A DNA stretch of 64,000 nucleotides from Lysobacter firmicutimachus (GCF_037027445.1 NZ_JBANDL010000002.1:1488001-1552000), one strand, 5' to 3'; shown: positions 34,221-43,484, counted from the stretch's first letter. Notes: generated by a model not told the origin, from the letters alone. Made by a program: numbers and translations.

Positions 34221-35468
34221 TCAGGCGGCGTATCTGGCGATGAAGTCGCGCACCTGCGGATACACCTGATCGCGCCAGCGGCGGCCGCTGAAGATGCCGT
34301 AGTGGCCGGCGCCGGCCACGGTGAGGTGCTCGCGGTCGGCTTCGGCCACGCCGGTGCACAGAGTGTGCGCGGCGCGGGTCTGGCCCTGGCCGGAGATGTC
34401 GTCGAGCTCGCCTTCCACGGTCAGCAGGGCGGTGTTCTTGATCGCGCTCGGGTCGACCCGCTCGCCGGCCACGTCCCACAGCCCGCGCGGCAGCAGGTGC
34501 TGCTGGAACACCACCCGGATGGTGTCGAGGTAGTACTCGGCCGGCATGTCGAGCACGGCGTTGTACTCGTCGTAGAAGCGGCGATGCGAATCGGCGTCTT
34601 CCAGGTCGCCCTTGAGCAGGTCCTGGTAGAAGTCCCAGTGCGACTGGAAATGCCGCTCCGGGTTCATCGCCACGAAGCCGCTGTGCTGCAGGAAGCCCGG
34701 ATACACGCGGCGGCCGCGGCCGGGGAAATTGGCCGGCACGTGATGGATCAGATTGCCCTCGAACCACCACAGCGGCTTGTGCACGGCCAGGTCGTTGACC
34801 TTGGTCGGGCTTTCGCGGGTGTCGATCGGCCCGCCCATCATCACCAGCGAGCGCGGCGTGGCTTCGCCGCGCGCGGCCATCAGCGACACCGCCGCCAGCA
34901 CCGGCACGGTCGGCTGGCAGACGCTGATGACGTGCAGGCTCTCGGCGCCGATCAGGCGGATGAAGTCCTGGATGTAGGCGACGTAGTCGTCCAGGGTGAA
35001 GGCGCCGTCCTCGATCGGCACCATGCGCGCGTCGACCCAGTCGGTGATGTAGACCTTGTGGTCGCGCAGCAGGGTCTTGACCGTGTCGCGCAGCAGGGTG
35101 CTGTGGTGTCCCGACAGCGGCGCGACCACCAGCACCGGCGGATCGTCCTTGAGCTCGGCGATGTTGCCGGCGTCGTCGGCGTAGCGCTTGAAGCGCAGCA
35201 GCCGGCAGAACGGCTTGCGCTGCATTTCGCGCTCGATCACCGGATAGGCGTTGCCGTCGATCTGCACCGAGTGGATGCCGAATTCGGGTTTTTCGTAGTC
35301 CTTGCCGACCCGGTACAGCAGCTCGTAGCCGGCGGCCAGGCGCGAGGCGCCGGGCAGCGACGACAGCCAGCTGCCGGGCGCGGCGAACATCTTGGCGCCG
35401 GCATCGGCCCAGTAGGTCATCGGGGCCATCCAGGCGCGGCCGAGTTCGTGCATTTGATAAAGCAGCAT
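34221..35468 (-). CDS. phaZ: Intracellular polyhydroxyalkanoate depolymerase
   Basis: The 415-residue protein matches the PhaZ1 type of intracellular PHB depolymerase: N-terminal YQMHELGRAWMAPMTYWADAGA, VLVVAPLSGHHSTLLRDTVKTLL, and a nucleophile elbow VISVCQPTVP with cysteine (C184) where lipases have serine, as in Ralstonia PhaZa1. KVYITDWVDARMVP, LVMMGGPIDTRESPTKVN and GAGHYGIFSGRRWRDQVYPQVRDFI (catalytic His) are also present. It degrades stored poly-3-hydroxybutyrate granules in the cytoplasm. No PHB synthase gene is nearby. MHEL five codons later is a possible alternative start. Confidence 0.92.
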   Translation of the reverse strand: MLLYQMHELGRAWMAPMTYWADAGAKMFAAPGSWLSSLPGASRLAAGYELLYRVGKDYEKPEFGIHSVQIDGNAYPVIEREMQRKPFCRLLRFKRYADDAGNIAELKDDPPVLVVAPLSGHHSTLLRDTVKTLLRDHKVYITDWVDARMVPIEDGAFTLDDYVAYIQDFIRLIGAESLHVISVCQPTVPVLAAVSLMAARGEATPRSLVMMGGPIDTRESPTKVNDLAVHKPLWWFEGNLIHHVPANFPGRGRRVYPGFLQHSGFVAMNPERHFQSHWDFYQDLLKGDLEDADSHRRFYDEYNAVLDMPAEYYLDTIRVVFQQHLLPRGLWDVAGERVDPSAIKNTALLTVEGELDDISGQGQTRAAHTLCTGVAEADREHLTVAGAGHYGIFSGRRWRDQVYPQVRDFIARYAA

Positions 35469-35830
35469 CGGGTCGGACTCTCAGTGGCGGACGAACTGGC
35501 GCCGGAGCGTAGCGGTTCCGGCGCGGGCGGTTTGCTGCGGCGCAGCATAGCGGATTGCGACGTCGGTCGCGTGAATGGCGGTCAGGGTTGCAGGGACCAT
35601 TGAGACGCTAACCGTGCCTGCGCGCCGGTCCTGTAGGAGCGGCGTAAGCCGCGACAGCCGAAGCGATCGACGTCAGCGTGCGTCCCGAAGTTCGGTCGTC
35701 CGGCCAGCCGACGGTGATGCGCTGCGAATCCAGGCTTCGGGTCGAGGCGTGGTATCCGCACCGCTTCGGTTGTCGCGGCTTACGCCGCTCCTACAGAGGC
35801 GGCTTAGCCTCCGCGAAGACGAGGGGCGGC
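35469..35830. other. 362-bp spacer dominated by REP-bounded element C
   Basis: No gene is seen. Positions 35633-35794 are the REP-bounded element; the remainder should hold the phaZ promoter next to 35468. Confidence 0.6.
35633..35794. repeat. 162-bp element bounded by inverted GTAG-type REPs (element C)
   Basis: The 34-bp ends (35632-35665 and 35762-35795) are inverted copies with 33 of 34 positions identical, beginning GTAGGAGCGGC and running through GCCGCGACA into CCGAAGCG. They enclose ~96 bp. The interior resembles element A read in the opposite orientation (GGTAT then CACCGCTTCGG). This is the best preserved of the three elements. Confidence 0.88.
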
Positions 35831-36439
35831 TCAGTCGGCGGTTTCCAGCGCCGCGGTGCCGCCGCGCAGGGCCGGGCCCAGCCACAGGTGCGAACCCAGG
35901 GCGGTGAAGCCGTGGGCGGCGAAGCGTTCGCGGTAGAAGCGGGCGGGGCGGCGCTTGAAACCCTCGGTGTCGCCTTCGATGCCGTCCTCGCGGGTGAAGG
36001 TCTCCAGGAACGCGACGCCGCCGCACAGTTCGGCCAGTCCGGGCAGGCCGCGGTCGAGTTCGCGCGTGTCCAGGTAGTGCATGACGTCGCTGCAGATCAG
36101 CAGGTCGACCGGCGCGCAGGGACGCAGGTACTGGAAGTCGCCGAAGCTGGCCAGGTGCAGGTTGCGGCTGCGGCCGAAGCGCGCAGTGGCGTACTGGCTG
36201 GCGTCGAATCCCAGATACTGCGCGCGCGGTCGCAGCTTCAGCAGCGGCGCGCGCCACGGGCCTTCGCCGCAGCCGATGTCGAGCACGCTGCGCAGCGGCC
36301 GCTCGAGATGGTATTCGGCGGTGGTCACGGCCAGCGCGACCTTGCGCGCCAGGCGCGCGGCGCCGCCGATCGCCTGGTCCTTGAGCGCGGGGTCGCGGTA
36401 CCAGCGCTGGAAATAGTCGGCGTCGTACTGTTTGCTCAT
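35831..36439 (-). CDS. Class I SAM-dependent methyltransferase
   Basis: The 202-residue protein has a Rossmann methyltransferase fold with motif I VLDIGCGEGPWRAPL, the acidic QYLGFDASQYATARF, LLICSDVMHYLDTRELDRGLPGL (motif IV/post-IV) and AFLETFTREDGIEGD. The N-terminus (YDADYFQRWYRDPALK) recalls Methyltransf_25-type enzymes acting on small molecules. The substrate is unknown. It stands alone, next to REP element C. Confidence 0.87.
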   Translation of the reverse strand: MSKQYDADYFQRWYRDPALKDQAIGGAARLARKVALAVTTAEYHLERPLRSVLDIGCGEGPWRAPLLKLRPRAQYLGFDASQYATARFGRSRNLHLASFGDFQYLRPCAPVDLLICSDVMHYLDTRELDRGLPGLAELCGGVAFLETFTREDGIEGDTEGFKRRPARFYRERFAAHGFTALGSHLWLGPALRGGTAALETAD

Positions 36440-36738
36440 GCGGGGCGTGCGTTTGCGGCGGGCGTGGCATCCTAGCGCGCACCGCGCCCGTGCGCAGCGC
36501 CCGCCGGGCCGGTCGTCGCGGCCTTCAGGGCCGAGTCGTGCCGGCCTCGGCCCATTCGTTGCCCCGCGCCCCGTCGCGGCGCGACCGGCTTTCGATCCGT
36601 TCGCTCAACCGGTCCGTTAACTCAGTCCCTGCAAGCAAGCCCGTTCAAGCAAGTCCGCCCGCGCCAGCTCATACCCGCCGTTTCGTTTCCAACCGCTCCT
36701 CCGCCACGCCAGCCTCGTCCGCCCGCCAGGAATTCGCC

Positions 36739-37161
36739 ATGACCGCCTATCTGTTGACCAAGACCTTCCATCTCGTGTTCGTGATGGCCTGGATGGGCGG
36801 GGTGTTCTACCTGCCGCGGATCCTGGTCAACATCGCCGAGGCCGGCGACGAGCCCGCGGTGCGCGCGCGCCTGGTGCTGATGGGGCGGCGGCTGTACCGC
36901 TTCGGCCACATCATGTTCGGCCTGGCCGCGATCCTCGGCGGCGTGTTGTGGTTCGTGTTCCACATGAGCGGCGGCTGGCTGCACGCCAAGCTGACCGTGG
37001 TCGCGGCCATGCTGGCCTTCTACATCGTCAGCGGCCGCTGGCTCAAGGGCGTCGACCAGGGCCGCCCGCTGCCGTCTTCGCGCGCTCTGCGCGTGTTCAA
37101 CGAAATTCCCGTATTCGCCCTGATCGCGATCGTGTGGCTGGTGTTGGCTAAGCCGTTTTGA
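36739..37161 (+). CDS. CopD/HemJ-like four-helix membrane protein
   Basis: The 140-residue protein has four membrane helices: YLLTKTFHLVFVMAWMGGVFYLPRILV, then RFGHIMFGLAAILGGVLWFVF, LHAKLTVVAAMLAFYIVSG and IPVFALIAIVWLVLAKPF. The first-helix His in KTFHLVFV, the GGVFYLPR motif and the Lys in LHAKL are as in HemJ-type protoporphyrinogen oxidases, while annotation often calls these CopD. If HemJ, it would oxidise protoporphyrinogen IX in heme synthesis. The choice between heme enzyme and copper protein cannot be made without checking for hemG/hemY elsewhere in the genome. Confidence 0.75.
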   Translation: MTAYLLTKTFHLVFVMAWMGGVFYLPRILVNIAEAGDEPAVRARLVLMGRRLYRFGHIMFGLAAILGGVLWFVFHMSGGWLHAKLTVVAAMLAFYIVSGRWLKGVDQGRPLPSSRALRVFNEIPVFALIAIVWLVLAKPF

Positions 37162-37164
37162 GCG

Positions 37165-37186
37165 GGGATTCGGGATTCGGGATTGG
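37165..37186 (+). repeat. Short GGGATTC heptamer run
   Basis: Two GGGATTC units and a third GGGATTGG follow the CopD/HemJ-like stop codon by 3 bp. The sequence can contribute G-tracts for a quadruplex in the 3' UTR, of the same kind as the larger array at 13796. Confidence 0.7.
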
Positions 37187-37224
37187 TTGGAGCGGGAGCC
37201 GGATGCTGGAGCTATGGCTCAACG

Positions 37225-37255
37225 AAAACGGCGACCCTTGTGGGGTCGCCGTTTT
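37225..37255. terminator. Bidirectional terminator between CopD/HemJ-like and alkaline phosphatase genes
   Basis: A 13-bp perfect stem (AAAACGGCGACCC with its complement) and a 5-base loop, with A4 and T4 at the ends, serves the convergent genes on both strands. Confidence 0.88.
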
Positions 37256-37335
37256 GCTGTTTCGCCCTTGGCTTTTGCCGTTGCCACCTTTGACGAAGGG
37301 GGCGGGGGATCGGCTGTTGCCGGCGCCTTCGCGCC

Positions 37336-39045
37336 TCAGCGTGGCTTGAAATCGTCCGGCTTGGGCAACATCACCGGCACCTGGTTGGCATCGCAATCGC
37401 CCTTGGCGCACAGCGCCGCGCGCAGGCTCGGCATCGACTGCAGCAGGAAGTGGTAGATCGCGTTCTGCTCGACGCTGCCGCGCACCGCGGCGCTGCCGGG
37501 GCCGCGCGCCCAGATGCCGACGTCGTCGCCGCCGTGGGTTTCGGCGTTGGTCGGCACCAGCGCTTCCTGCATGTAATCCGGATGCTCGGTGTCGACCCGG
37601 CTCAGGTCCGGCCGGCCCTTGGCGATCTCCTCGAAGCCGCTGGCGGTGTGCGGGAAGGTGTGCGGGCCCTCCGGCTGCTGCGCGCTGGCGCCGGTATAGC
37701 CCGGGCCGTTGCTGTAATTGAGGGTCGTGTAGGGGCGGCCGAGCGCATCGCGGGCGTATTCGTTGGCGTCGCCGTCCTCGCCGCTGGTGCCGCGCACCTT
37801 GCCCAGCATCGGATTGCCGCGGGTCGGGTAGCCGACGAAGCTTAGGGTGTGCGAGTGGTCGGCGGTGACCAGGATCAGCGTGTCCTCGGCCGAAGTGGCC
37901 TTATCGGCGGCGGCGACGGCTTCGCTCAGGGCGATGGTGTCGGTCAGGGCGCGGTAGGCGTTGCCCATGTGGTGGGCGTGGTCGATGCGGCCGCCTTCGA
38001 CCAGCAGCACGAAGCCGCGGTCGCCCTTGATCGCTTTCAACCGCTCGATCGCGGCCACGGTCATCTCCGCCAGCGAGGGCTCGCCCGCGCGGTCCTGCGG
38101 ACGGTCGTGGCTGAACTGCATGTGGTCGGGTTCGAACAGGCCGAACAGCGGGCGGTCCTTGGGCGCCGCGGCGAACTGCTTGGCGTTCCAGACATAGGCG
38201 CCGCCGGGATGACGCTGCTTCCAGGCCGCGATCAAGTCGCGGCCGTCCAGGCGCTGGCCGACCTTGTCGTCGTACTCCGGATCGCGCTGTTCGACGGTCA
38301 TGAAGTTGCCGCGGCCGCCGCCGAGCAGCACGTCCGGGCCGGTGCCGAACGGCGACTCGATCATCTGCCGGGCGATGTCGACGCAGCCTTCGGCCTTGGC
38401 CTTCTCCGGCAGGTCCATGTCGTTTTCCCAGTTGCGGTCGGCCGAATGGCTGAAGGTCGCGCCCGGGGTGGCGTGGGTGACGCGGGTGGTGGTGACCACG
38501 CCGGTGGCCAGGCCGCTGCCCGCGGCGAGTTCCCACAGGGTCAGCATCGGCGCCTTCAGCGCCTCGGCGCAGTCGCCGCGCGCGCCCTTCTGGCCGATGC
38601 TGAGTACGCCGGCGCGGGTCTTCACCCCGGTCGCCATCGCGCTCATGGTGCCGGCCGAGTCGGGGGTCTGCGAATCGGTGTTGTACGTCTTGCTGAGCGC
38701 GGTGGCCGGGAAGCGCTCCCAGCTCAGGCGGTTCTCTTCGCCGGGAGCGCCGCGCTGCTGGCCGGCGAGGATGCGTGCGGCCGCGACGGTGGTCAGGCTC
38801 ATGCCGTCGCCGACGAACAGAATCACGTTTTTGGCCTTGGCCGCGCTGGCCCCGCGTTGCGCGGCCTGGGCGGCGCCGTCGCGATACCACCAGGCCGGAG
38901 TCTCGCCCTGCGGATGCTGGATCGTCGGCACGTCGACGACCACGCCGGCCGAGGGCGCATCGGCGCGGGTGACCGGCGCGGCGGCCGCGCAGGCGGTCAG
39001 CAACGCGGGAACGAGGAGGGCGGAGGCGGAACGCAGCTTGGGCAT
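37336..39045 (-). CDS. Alkaline phosphatase, PhoA superfamily lipoprotein
   Basis: The 569-residue protein has a lipoprotein-type signal (LVPALLTAC, Cys19). Metal and active-site motifs are NVILFVGDGMSLTTVAAARI (Asp ligand), TPDSAGTMSAMATGVKT (nucleophile Ser130), TRVTHATPGATFSH, LVEGGRIDHAHHMGNAYRA, LVTADHSHTL and ETHGGDDVGIWA. This is the full PhoA-family ligand set, with long insertions relative to E. coli PhoA. It releases phosphate from monoesters in the periplasm or outside. The C-terminal CAKGDCD may form a disulfide. No Pho box was identified in the 257-bp upstream region. Confidence 0.92.
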   Translation of the reverse strand: MPKLRSASALLVPALLTACAAAAPVTRADAPSAGVVVDVPTIQHPQGETPAWWYRDGAAQAAQRGASAAKAKNVILFVGDGMSLTTVAAARILAGQQRGAPGEENRLSWERFPATALSKTYNTDSQTPDSAGTMSAMATGVKTRAGVLSIGQKGARGDCAEALKAPMLTLWELAAGSGLATGVVTTTRVTHATPGATFSHSADRNWENDMDLPEKAKAEGCVDIARQMIESPFGTGPDVLLGGGRGNFMTVEQRDPEYDDKVGQRLDGRDLIAAWKQRHPGGAYVWNAKQFAAAPKDRPLFGLFEPDHMQFSHDRPQDRAGEPSLAEMTVAAIERLKAIKGDRGFVLLVEGGRIDHAHHMGNAYRALTDTIALSEAVAAADKATSAEDTLILVTADHSHTLSFVGYPTRGNPMLGKVRGTSGEDGDANEYARDALGRPYTTLNYSNGPGYTGASAQQPEGPHTFPHTASGFEEIAKGRPDLSRVDTEHPDYMQEALVPTNAETHGGDDVGIWARGPGSAAVRGSVEQNAIYHFLLQSMPSLRAALCAKGDCDANQVPVMLPKPDDFKPR

Positions 39046-39234
39046 GGACGGCCGGACTCGGGACGGACAAGCGGCCGATTATGCCCCGGGCGTGTGACGG
39101 CGCGAGCGCGCCCGGCGGGCGTCGGCTTTGCCGGCCCAGGCGGGAAAGGCCAGGCCCGCGCACGGCGGATTCGAGCGATAGACGGGCGGCAAAAAGCACA
39201 AAGTCCACCGGACCCTGACCGCCCCTATAGCTTT

Positions 39235-39248
39235 CCCGATTCCCGATT
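39235..39248 (-). repeat. Two CCCGATT heptamers
   Basis: Two adjacent CCCGATT units (AATCGGG on the minus strand) lie about 55 bp upstream of the ArsR gene. They are a minimal member of the heptamer family seen at 13796 and 37165. Confidence 0.5.
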
Positions 39249-39303
39249 CGCGGAACTTCGGAACCTGTAGCCGCCCGCCCCCGCTTGTAGCAAGCTTGGC
39301 CGC

Positions 39304-39708
39304 ATGAGGCCGCTGCACCACCCCGCCACCGACGACATCGAGCTGACCGCAGTGCTGTATGCGCTGGCCGATCCGGTGCGCCTGCGCCTGATCCGCGGAC
39401 TGAGCCGCGACACGCCGGTGTCCTGCATCGCCGCCTGCGTCGAGGACGAGTTGCCGCGTGCGACCCTGTCGCGGCATTTCGACGTGCTGCGTTCGGCGGG
39501 GCTGGTGCGCACGGTCAAATCCGGAACGCAGAATCTCAACACCCTGCGCTGCGACGACCTGGAGCGGCGTTTCCCCGGCCTGTTGCGCGCGGTGCTGGCC
39601 GGGTGCGGCGCACCGGTCAAATCGGCGTCGAAGCCCGCTGCGAAAGCCGCTGCGGCGACCCGTCGCGGCGGCGCGGCGCGCCGGCCAGCGGCCAAGGCGC
39701 GGGGCTGA
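39304..39708 (+). CDS. ArsR-type winged-helix transcriptional regulator
   Basis: The 134-residue protein has an ArsR-like HTH: DDIELTAVLYALADPVRLRLIRGLSRDTPVSCIAACVEDELPRATLSRHFDVLRSAGLVRTVKSGTQNLNTLRCDDLERRFPGLL. A low-complexity Ala/Lys/Arg tail follows (SASKPAAKAAAATRRGG). There is no CxC metal motif in the recognition helix; C45 and C49 (VSCIAACVE) are isolated. The non-metal helical branch that responds to other signals is therefore likely. The dicarboxylate symporter begins 177 bp downstream on the same strand and could be its target. Confidence 0.85.
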   Translation: MRPLHHPATDDIELTAVLYALADPVRLRLIRGLSRDTPVSCIAACVEDELPRATLSRHFDVLRSAGLVRTVKSGTQNLNTLRCDDLERRFPGLLRAVLAGCGAPVKSASKPAAKAAAATRRGGAARRPAAKARG

Positions 39709-39885
39709 CATGCGCCGGCGCGCGCGGCGGTTTGCCGAAGCGGTCGCAATTCATGACGTTTGGTTGCCGGCTTATGCCGCCGGATTAGCCGGGGCCGCCG
39801 CGAAGCTGTTTATCGTGGCGTCCCGCCATCGCCGGGCCGCTTCGCGCGGCGCGGCGCCTCTTTCGACTTCACCGGACGATACGCC

Positions 39886-41220
39886 ATGACCGCAGTGTTC
39901 CAGGCCTGGTTCCGCATTCCGTTCTGGCAGCGCGTGGTCGCCGGCTTCGTGCTCGGCGCGCTCGCCGGCTGGGCGTTCGGGCCCGCGGCCGAAACCTGGT
40001 TCGGTCCGCTCGGCGATCTCTACGTCACCCTGATCAAGATGATCGCGGTGCCGCTGGTGTTCTTCGCGGTCATCAACGCGGTGGCCTCGCTGCACGGACA
40101 AAAATCGATCGCCGCGCTCGGCGGCCGCACCTTCGTCTGGTTCGCGATCACCGCGGTGCTGGCGGTCGCGGTCGGGCTGGCGGTCGGCACGATCCTGCAG
40201 CCGGGCACCGGCGTGATCGGGCTGGCGGTGGACTCGTCCTACAAGCCGCGCGACGTGCCCAGCGTGACCCGCGTGCTGCTCGACGTGGTGCCGAGCAATC
40301 CGTTCTACGCCCTGACCGGCATCGGCACGACCAAGAACGCCGCCGGCGAGACCGTGCTGGCCGCAGGCAAGGGCTCGATCCTGCCGGTGATCTTCTTCGC
40401 CGGCCTGCTCGGCTTCGCCATGGTCAAGCTCGGCGACAAGGTCGCCGGGGTGCGCAAGCTGGTCGGCGAAGCCAGCGACCTGATGATCCAGGTCACCCGC
40501 TTCGTGCTCGAAGTCACCCCGATCGGCACCTTCGGCCTGATCGCCGGCCTGGTCGGCGCCTACGGCTTCGAGAAGCTGCTGCCGCTGGGCAATTTCGTCC
40601 TGGCGCTGTACCTGGCCTGCGCCCTGCACATCGTCGTGGTCTACAGCGCGCTGCTGCTCGCGCACGGGCTCAATCCGCTCAAATTCTTCCGCGGCGCCGC
40701 GCCGGGCATGCAGGTCGCCTTCGTCAGCTCGTCGAGCTTCGCCGCGATGCCGGTGGCGATGCGTTCGATCACCCACAACCTGGGCGTCAACAAGGACTAT
40801 GCCGCGTTCGCTTCGCCGCTGGGCGCGAGCATCAAGATGGACGGCTGCGGCGCGATCTATCCGGCGCTGTGCGCGGTGTTCATCTCGCAGTACACCGGCA
40901 CGCCGCTGAGCGCCGACCAGTACTTCATCGTGCTGATCGCCTCGGTGTTGGGAAGCTTCGGCACCGCCGGCGTACCGGGCACGGCGGTGATCATGGCCAC
41001 GGTGGTGCTCAGCGCGGCCGGCCTGCCGCTGGAGACCATCGGCTACCTGTACGCGATCGACCGCATCCTGGACATGATGCGCACGCTGACCAACGTCACC
41101 GGGCAGATGCTGGTGCCGGTGCTGGTGGCCAAGGAAACCGGATTGCTGGACCGCGCGGTCTACGAGGCGGCGCCGACCAACGTCGGCATCGAGGACGGCC
41201 CGGAGCAGGGCCGCACCTGA
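39886..41220 (+). CDS. Dicarboxylate/amino acid:cation symporter (DAACS family)
   Basis: The 444-residue protein has eight helices plus re-entrant loops as in GltPh/DctA: LYVTLIKMIAVPLVFFAVINAVASL, the serine-rich loop AFVSSSSFAAMPVAM, MDGCGAIYPALCAVFISQ (in place of NMDG-T), and GTAGVPGTAVIMATVVLSAAGLP, then AIDRILDMMRTLTNVTGQ (the conserved D/N substrate and cation region). Substrates in the family are C4-dicarboxylates, glutamate or aspartate. The inserted CG at MDGCGA is a small departure from the usual TAL. It lies 177 bp after the ArsR-type regulator. Confidence 0.93.
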   Translation: MTAVFQAWFRIPFWQRVVAGFVLGALAGWAFGPAAETWFGPLGDLYVTLIKMIAVPLVFFAVINAVASLHGQKSIAALGGRTFVWFAITAVLAVAVGLAVGTILQPGTGVIGLAVDSSYKPRDVPSVTRVLLDVVPSNPFYALTGIGTTKNAAGETVLAAGKGSILPVIFFAGLLGFAMVKLGDKVAGVRKLVGEASDLMIQVTRFVLEVTPIGTFGLIAGLVGAYGFEKLLPLGNFVLALYLACALHIVVVYSALLLAHGLNPLKFFRGAAPGMQVAFVSSSSFAAMPVAMRSITHNLGVNKDYAAFASPLGASIKMDGCGAIYPALCAVFISQYTGTPLSADQYFIVLIASVLGSFGTAGVPGTAVIMATVVLSAAGLPLETIGYLYAIDRILDMMRTLTNVTGQMLVPVLVAKETGLLDRAVYEAAPTNVGIEDGPEQGRT

Positions 41221-41378
41221 GCGGAGCCTGCCGGCCGCCGCGCCCGACGCCGCGGTTTTGTCGTCGCCGCGCGTCGCGGCGACGCCTTGGACGGGGATCT
41301 GCTACGCCATAAGGCCGTGGCGCATCGCCGCCGGCTTACGGCATCATCCAGCCCTCGCCACCGACACGGAGCGCAGGG

Positions 41379-41981
41379 ATGACGGCAGGGACGTCGACAG
41401 AAAAGGCCAGCGGAACGGCCGCCCGAACGGCACGCGCGGCGATCCGCTTCGCCGGCGCGGTGTTCGCCCTCGGCCTGGCCGCCTGCGCCAGCGCGCCGCC
41501 GTCTTCGCAAGGCGACAATCGCTCCGGCGCGGTCGGCGTGCGCTCGATCGACAAGCAAGTGCTCGACGCCGAGCGGCTGCAACTGGCCGCCAACGAAACC
41601 TTCCAGATGCCGCTGGCCGAAGCCGGCAACGCCGCGCCGGCGTATCCCGACGAGCTGCTGGCGCAGCGCCTGGCGCCGCAGACGGTCTGCCTGAACCTGG
41701 CCATCGGCGCCGACGGCGCGGTCGCCGGCAGCCGTCCGGTCGAACGCGCCGAAGGCTGTCCGGCGCCCGCCACGGTCGACCCGCGCTTCTTCGCGGCGGC
41801 CCGGCGCGCGGTGGCGCAATGGCGTTTCGACCCTGCGTTCCGCTGCGTCTATCCCGGCGCCAAGCCGGTCGACGAACAAGGCTGCGTCAGCGGCCGCGAG
41901 GAACCGGTCGCGGTCAGCCTGGCGTTCCGCTTCGTGTTCGAGCAACGCGACGGCCGCGGCCTGGTCCGGATCGGCGGCTGA
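41379..41981 (+). CDS. Lipoprotein with TonB-C-terminal-like domain
   Basis: The 200-residue protein has a lipobox (ALGLAAC, Cys36) after a longer polar N-region. The C-terminal half (APAYPDELLAQRLAPQTVCLNLAIGADGAVAGSRPVERAEGC, then FFAAARRAVAQWRFDPAFR) has the P-x-YP...A..GxV.l...I..DG.V.....I..s.....d.aa..A...WrF.P pattern of TonB C-terminal domains. There is no transmembrane anchor or proline-rich span, so it is not a working TonB; it may be an envelope scaffold. It overlaps the next gene by one base (TGATG). Confidence 0.75.
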   Translation: MTAGTSTEKASGTAARTARAAIRFAGAVFALGLAACASAPPSSQGDNRSGAVGVRSIDKQVLDAERLQLAANETFQMPLAEAGNAAPAYPDELLAQRLAPQTVCLNLAIGADGAVAGSRPVERAEGCPAPATVDPRFFAAARRAVAQWRFDPAFRCVYPGAKPVDEQGCVSGREEPVAVSLAFRFVFEQRDGRGLVRIGG

Positions 41982-42703
41982 TGTCGGCGCTGAGGGAAGC
42001 CGATCCGGGCGTCGGCGTCGCGCCGGTGCCGATGCAAGAGGAGGAGCGTCGGCGCCTGGCCCGGTTCGCCGGCCTGGATCGGCCGGCGTCCGGGCAGGGC
42101 CTGTGGAGGGGCGTGTTGCGGCCCTGGTTGAGTCTGATTCCGGCGAGCGTATTGCTGGCCTGGCTGGCGCAGCGCGCGCTGCTGTTGCCGTCGTGGCTCG
42201 AGAGCCGATTGCTGCCGGTGTTGGCGGCGTACCTGAGCGCGAGCGGGCTGGCCATCGCCGGCCGTTGGCTGTGGCTGCGGCGCCGGCGGGCGCAATGGCG
42301 CCGGCGCGTGCACGGGCCGTATCTGGCCGACTTGGACCGCGGCGACGTCGAGGAAGAGCGTTACGCCTTCGACGCCTGCAAATCCTGGCGCGAACCCGAA
42401 CGCGGGGCGGTGCTGCATCTGTTGCGGATCGACGCCGAACGCTGCTTCGCCGTGCACGATTACCGCGACGAGGACTACGCCGCGTTTCTCGCCGGCGAAG
42501 CGCCGCGGCGGTTGCTGCGGCCGGCGCGCCGCGCGGTGCTGCGGCGCGCGCCGGTGTCGCGTCTGGCCCTGTCGCTGCGTTTCGACGACGACGCCTTCGC
42601 GACCGTGGTCGAGGACGGTCCCTACAGCGATCGTTGGCCGCCGAACCGGCAGGTCTGGCGGGTGCCGTGGGACGAGGTCGAACAGCGCCTGATGGCGGCC
42701 TGA
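41981..42703 (+). CDS. Two-helix membrane protein of unknown function
   Basis: The 240-residue protein has two membrane segments (WLSLIPASVLLAWLAQRALLL and LLPVLAAYLSASGLAIAGRWLWL). A cytosolic C-terminal domain follows with an acidic patch DLDRGDVEEERYAFDACKSWREPERGAVLHLLRIDAERCFAVHDYRDEDYAAFL and RPARRAVLRRAPVSRLALSLRFDDDAFATVVEDGPY. No family was recognised. It overlaps the lipoprotein stop by one base, so the two are probably co-translated. Confidence 0.75.
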   Translation: MSALREADPGVGVAPVPMQEEERRRLARFAGLDRPASGQGLWRGVLRPWLSLIPASVLLAWLAQRALLLPSWLESRLLPVLAAYLSASGLAIAGRWLWLRRRRAQWRRRVHGPYLADLDRGDVEEERYAFDACKSWREPERGAVLHLLRIDAERCFAVHDYRDEDYAAFLAGEAPRRLLRPARRAVLRRAPVSRLALSLRFDDDAFATVVEDGPYSDRWPPNRQVWRVPWDEVEQRLMAA

Positions 42704-42742
42704 GCGGCGCGCGCCGTTCCAGGGCGCAGGGCGCGGCCCGCT

Positions 42743-43231
42743 TCAGATGCGCGAGTAGCTCCACGACTGCATGCGCCCGTCGCGGTACGGCATCACGCCG
42801 TGGAACGGGCGCGGGTCGGCGTCGAACACCAGCGGCAGGAACTCGCGGTCGCCTTCCCACATCGGCAATTCGTGCAGGCGCTCGATCGGCACCCACTCCA
42901 GGGTGCCTTCGGCATTGCTGGCCGGCGGCGCGCCGGCGAAGGCGGTGACCACGAACACGAAGCCCAGCCAGTCTTCGCCGTGCTTGCCGAAGCCCGGCCA
43001 ACTGATGGTGCCGCGCAGATTCATCGCCAGGCAGTCGATCCCGGCTTCTTCGCGGATCTCGCGGCGCATGCCGGCGACCACGTCCTCGTCGCGCTCGAGC
43101 TTGCCGCCCAGGCCGTTGTACTTGCCGAGCTGGTGATCGTCGGGGCGGGCGTTGCGATGCACCATCAGCACCTGGCGGCCATCGGGCGAGAGTACGTAAC
43201 CGAGGGTGGCGACGATGGGCGTGTACGGCAT
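42743..43231 (-). CDS. Nudix hydrolase
   Basis: The 162-residue protein contains a complete Nudix box at residues ~42-65 (GGKLERDEDVVAGMRREIREEAGI), matching GX5EX7REUXEEXGU. Upstream VLMVHRNARPDDHQLGKYNGLGGKLE and downstream WVPIERLHELPMWEGDREFLPLVFDADPRPFHGVMPY resemble the MutT/8-oxo-dGTP diphosphatase-like (MTH1-like) subgroup. It probably removes damaged or excess nucleotides. The start at 43231 gives the usual MPYTPIVATLGYVL; longer forms run into non-coding sequence. Divergent from the M16 peptidase operon. Confidence 0.9.
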   Translation of the reverse strand: MPYTPIVATLGYVLSPDGRQVLMVHRNARPDDHQLGKYNGLGGKLERDEDVVAGMRREIREEAGIDCLAMNLRGTISWPGFGKHGEDWLGFVFVVTAFAGAPPASNAEGTLEWVPIERLHELPMWEGDREFLPLVFDADPRPFHGVMPYRDGRMQSWSYSRI

Positions 43232-43484
43232 CGGGAATTCCTGGACGGGGCGCGCCGCCGGCGGGCGGCGGACGTGGGCCGCACAGTGTCGGCCATTCGC
43301 CGCGCCCAGGCCAGGACCGTCGTCAACGCAGATCGCGGTCGTCGCCCTACGTGACTTTCGACCCATGTTTTTCGTCCGGCCGCGCGCCGTGCCGCGCCGG
43401 GTTAGCGTGCGGCCGCCTCCGTCACGTAGCATCGGGGGCCCGCCGCGGTTGCGGACGGACCATTCGACCAGGAAGGAGACATCC

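Noticed and set aside
36490..36738. N-terminal extension of the CopD/HemJ-like protein
   Set aside because: The upstream in-frame stretch is low-complexity Arg/Ser/Pro and the HemJ-like protein normally starts at the first helix, as with the ATG at 36739.
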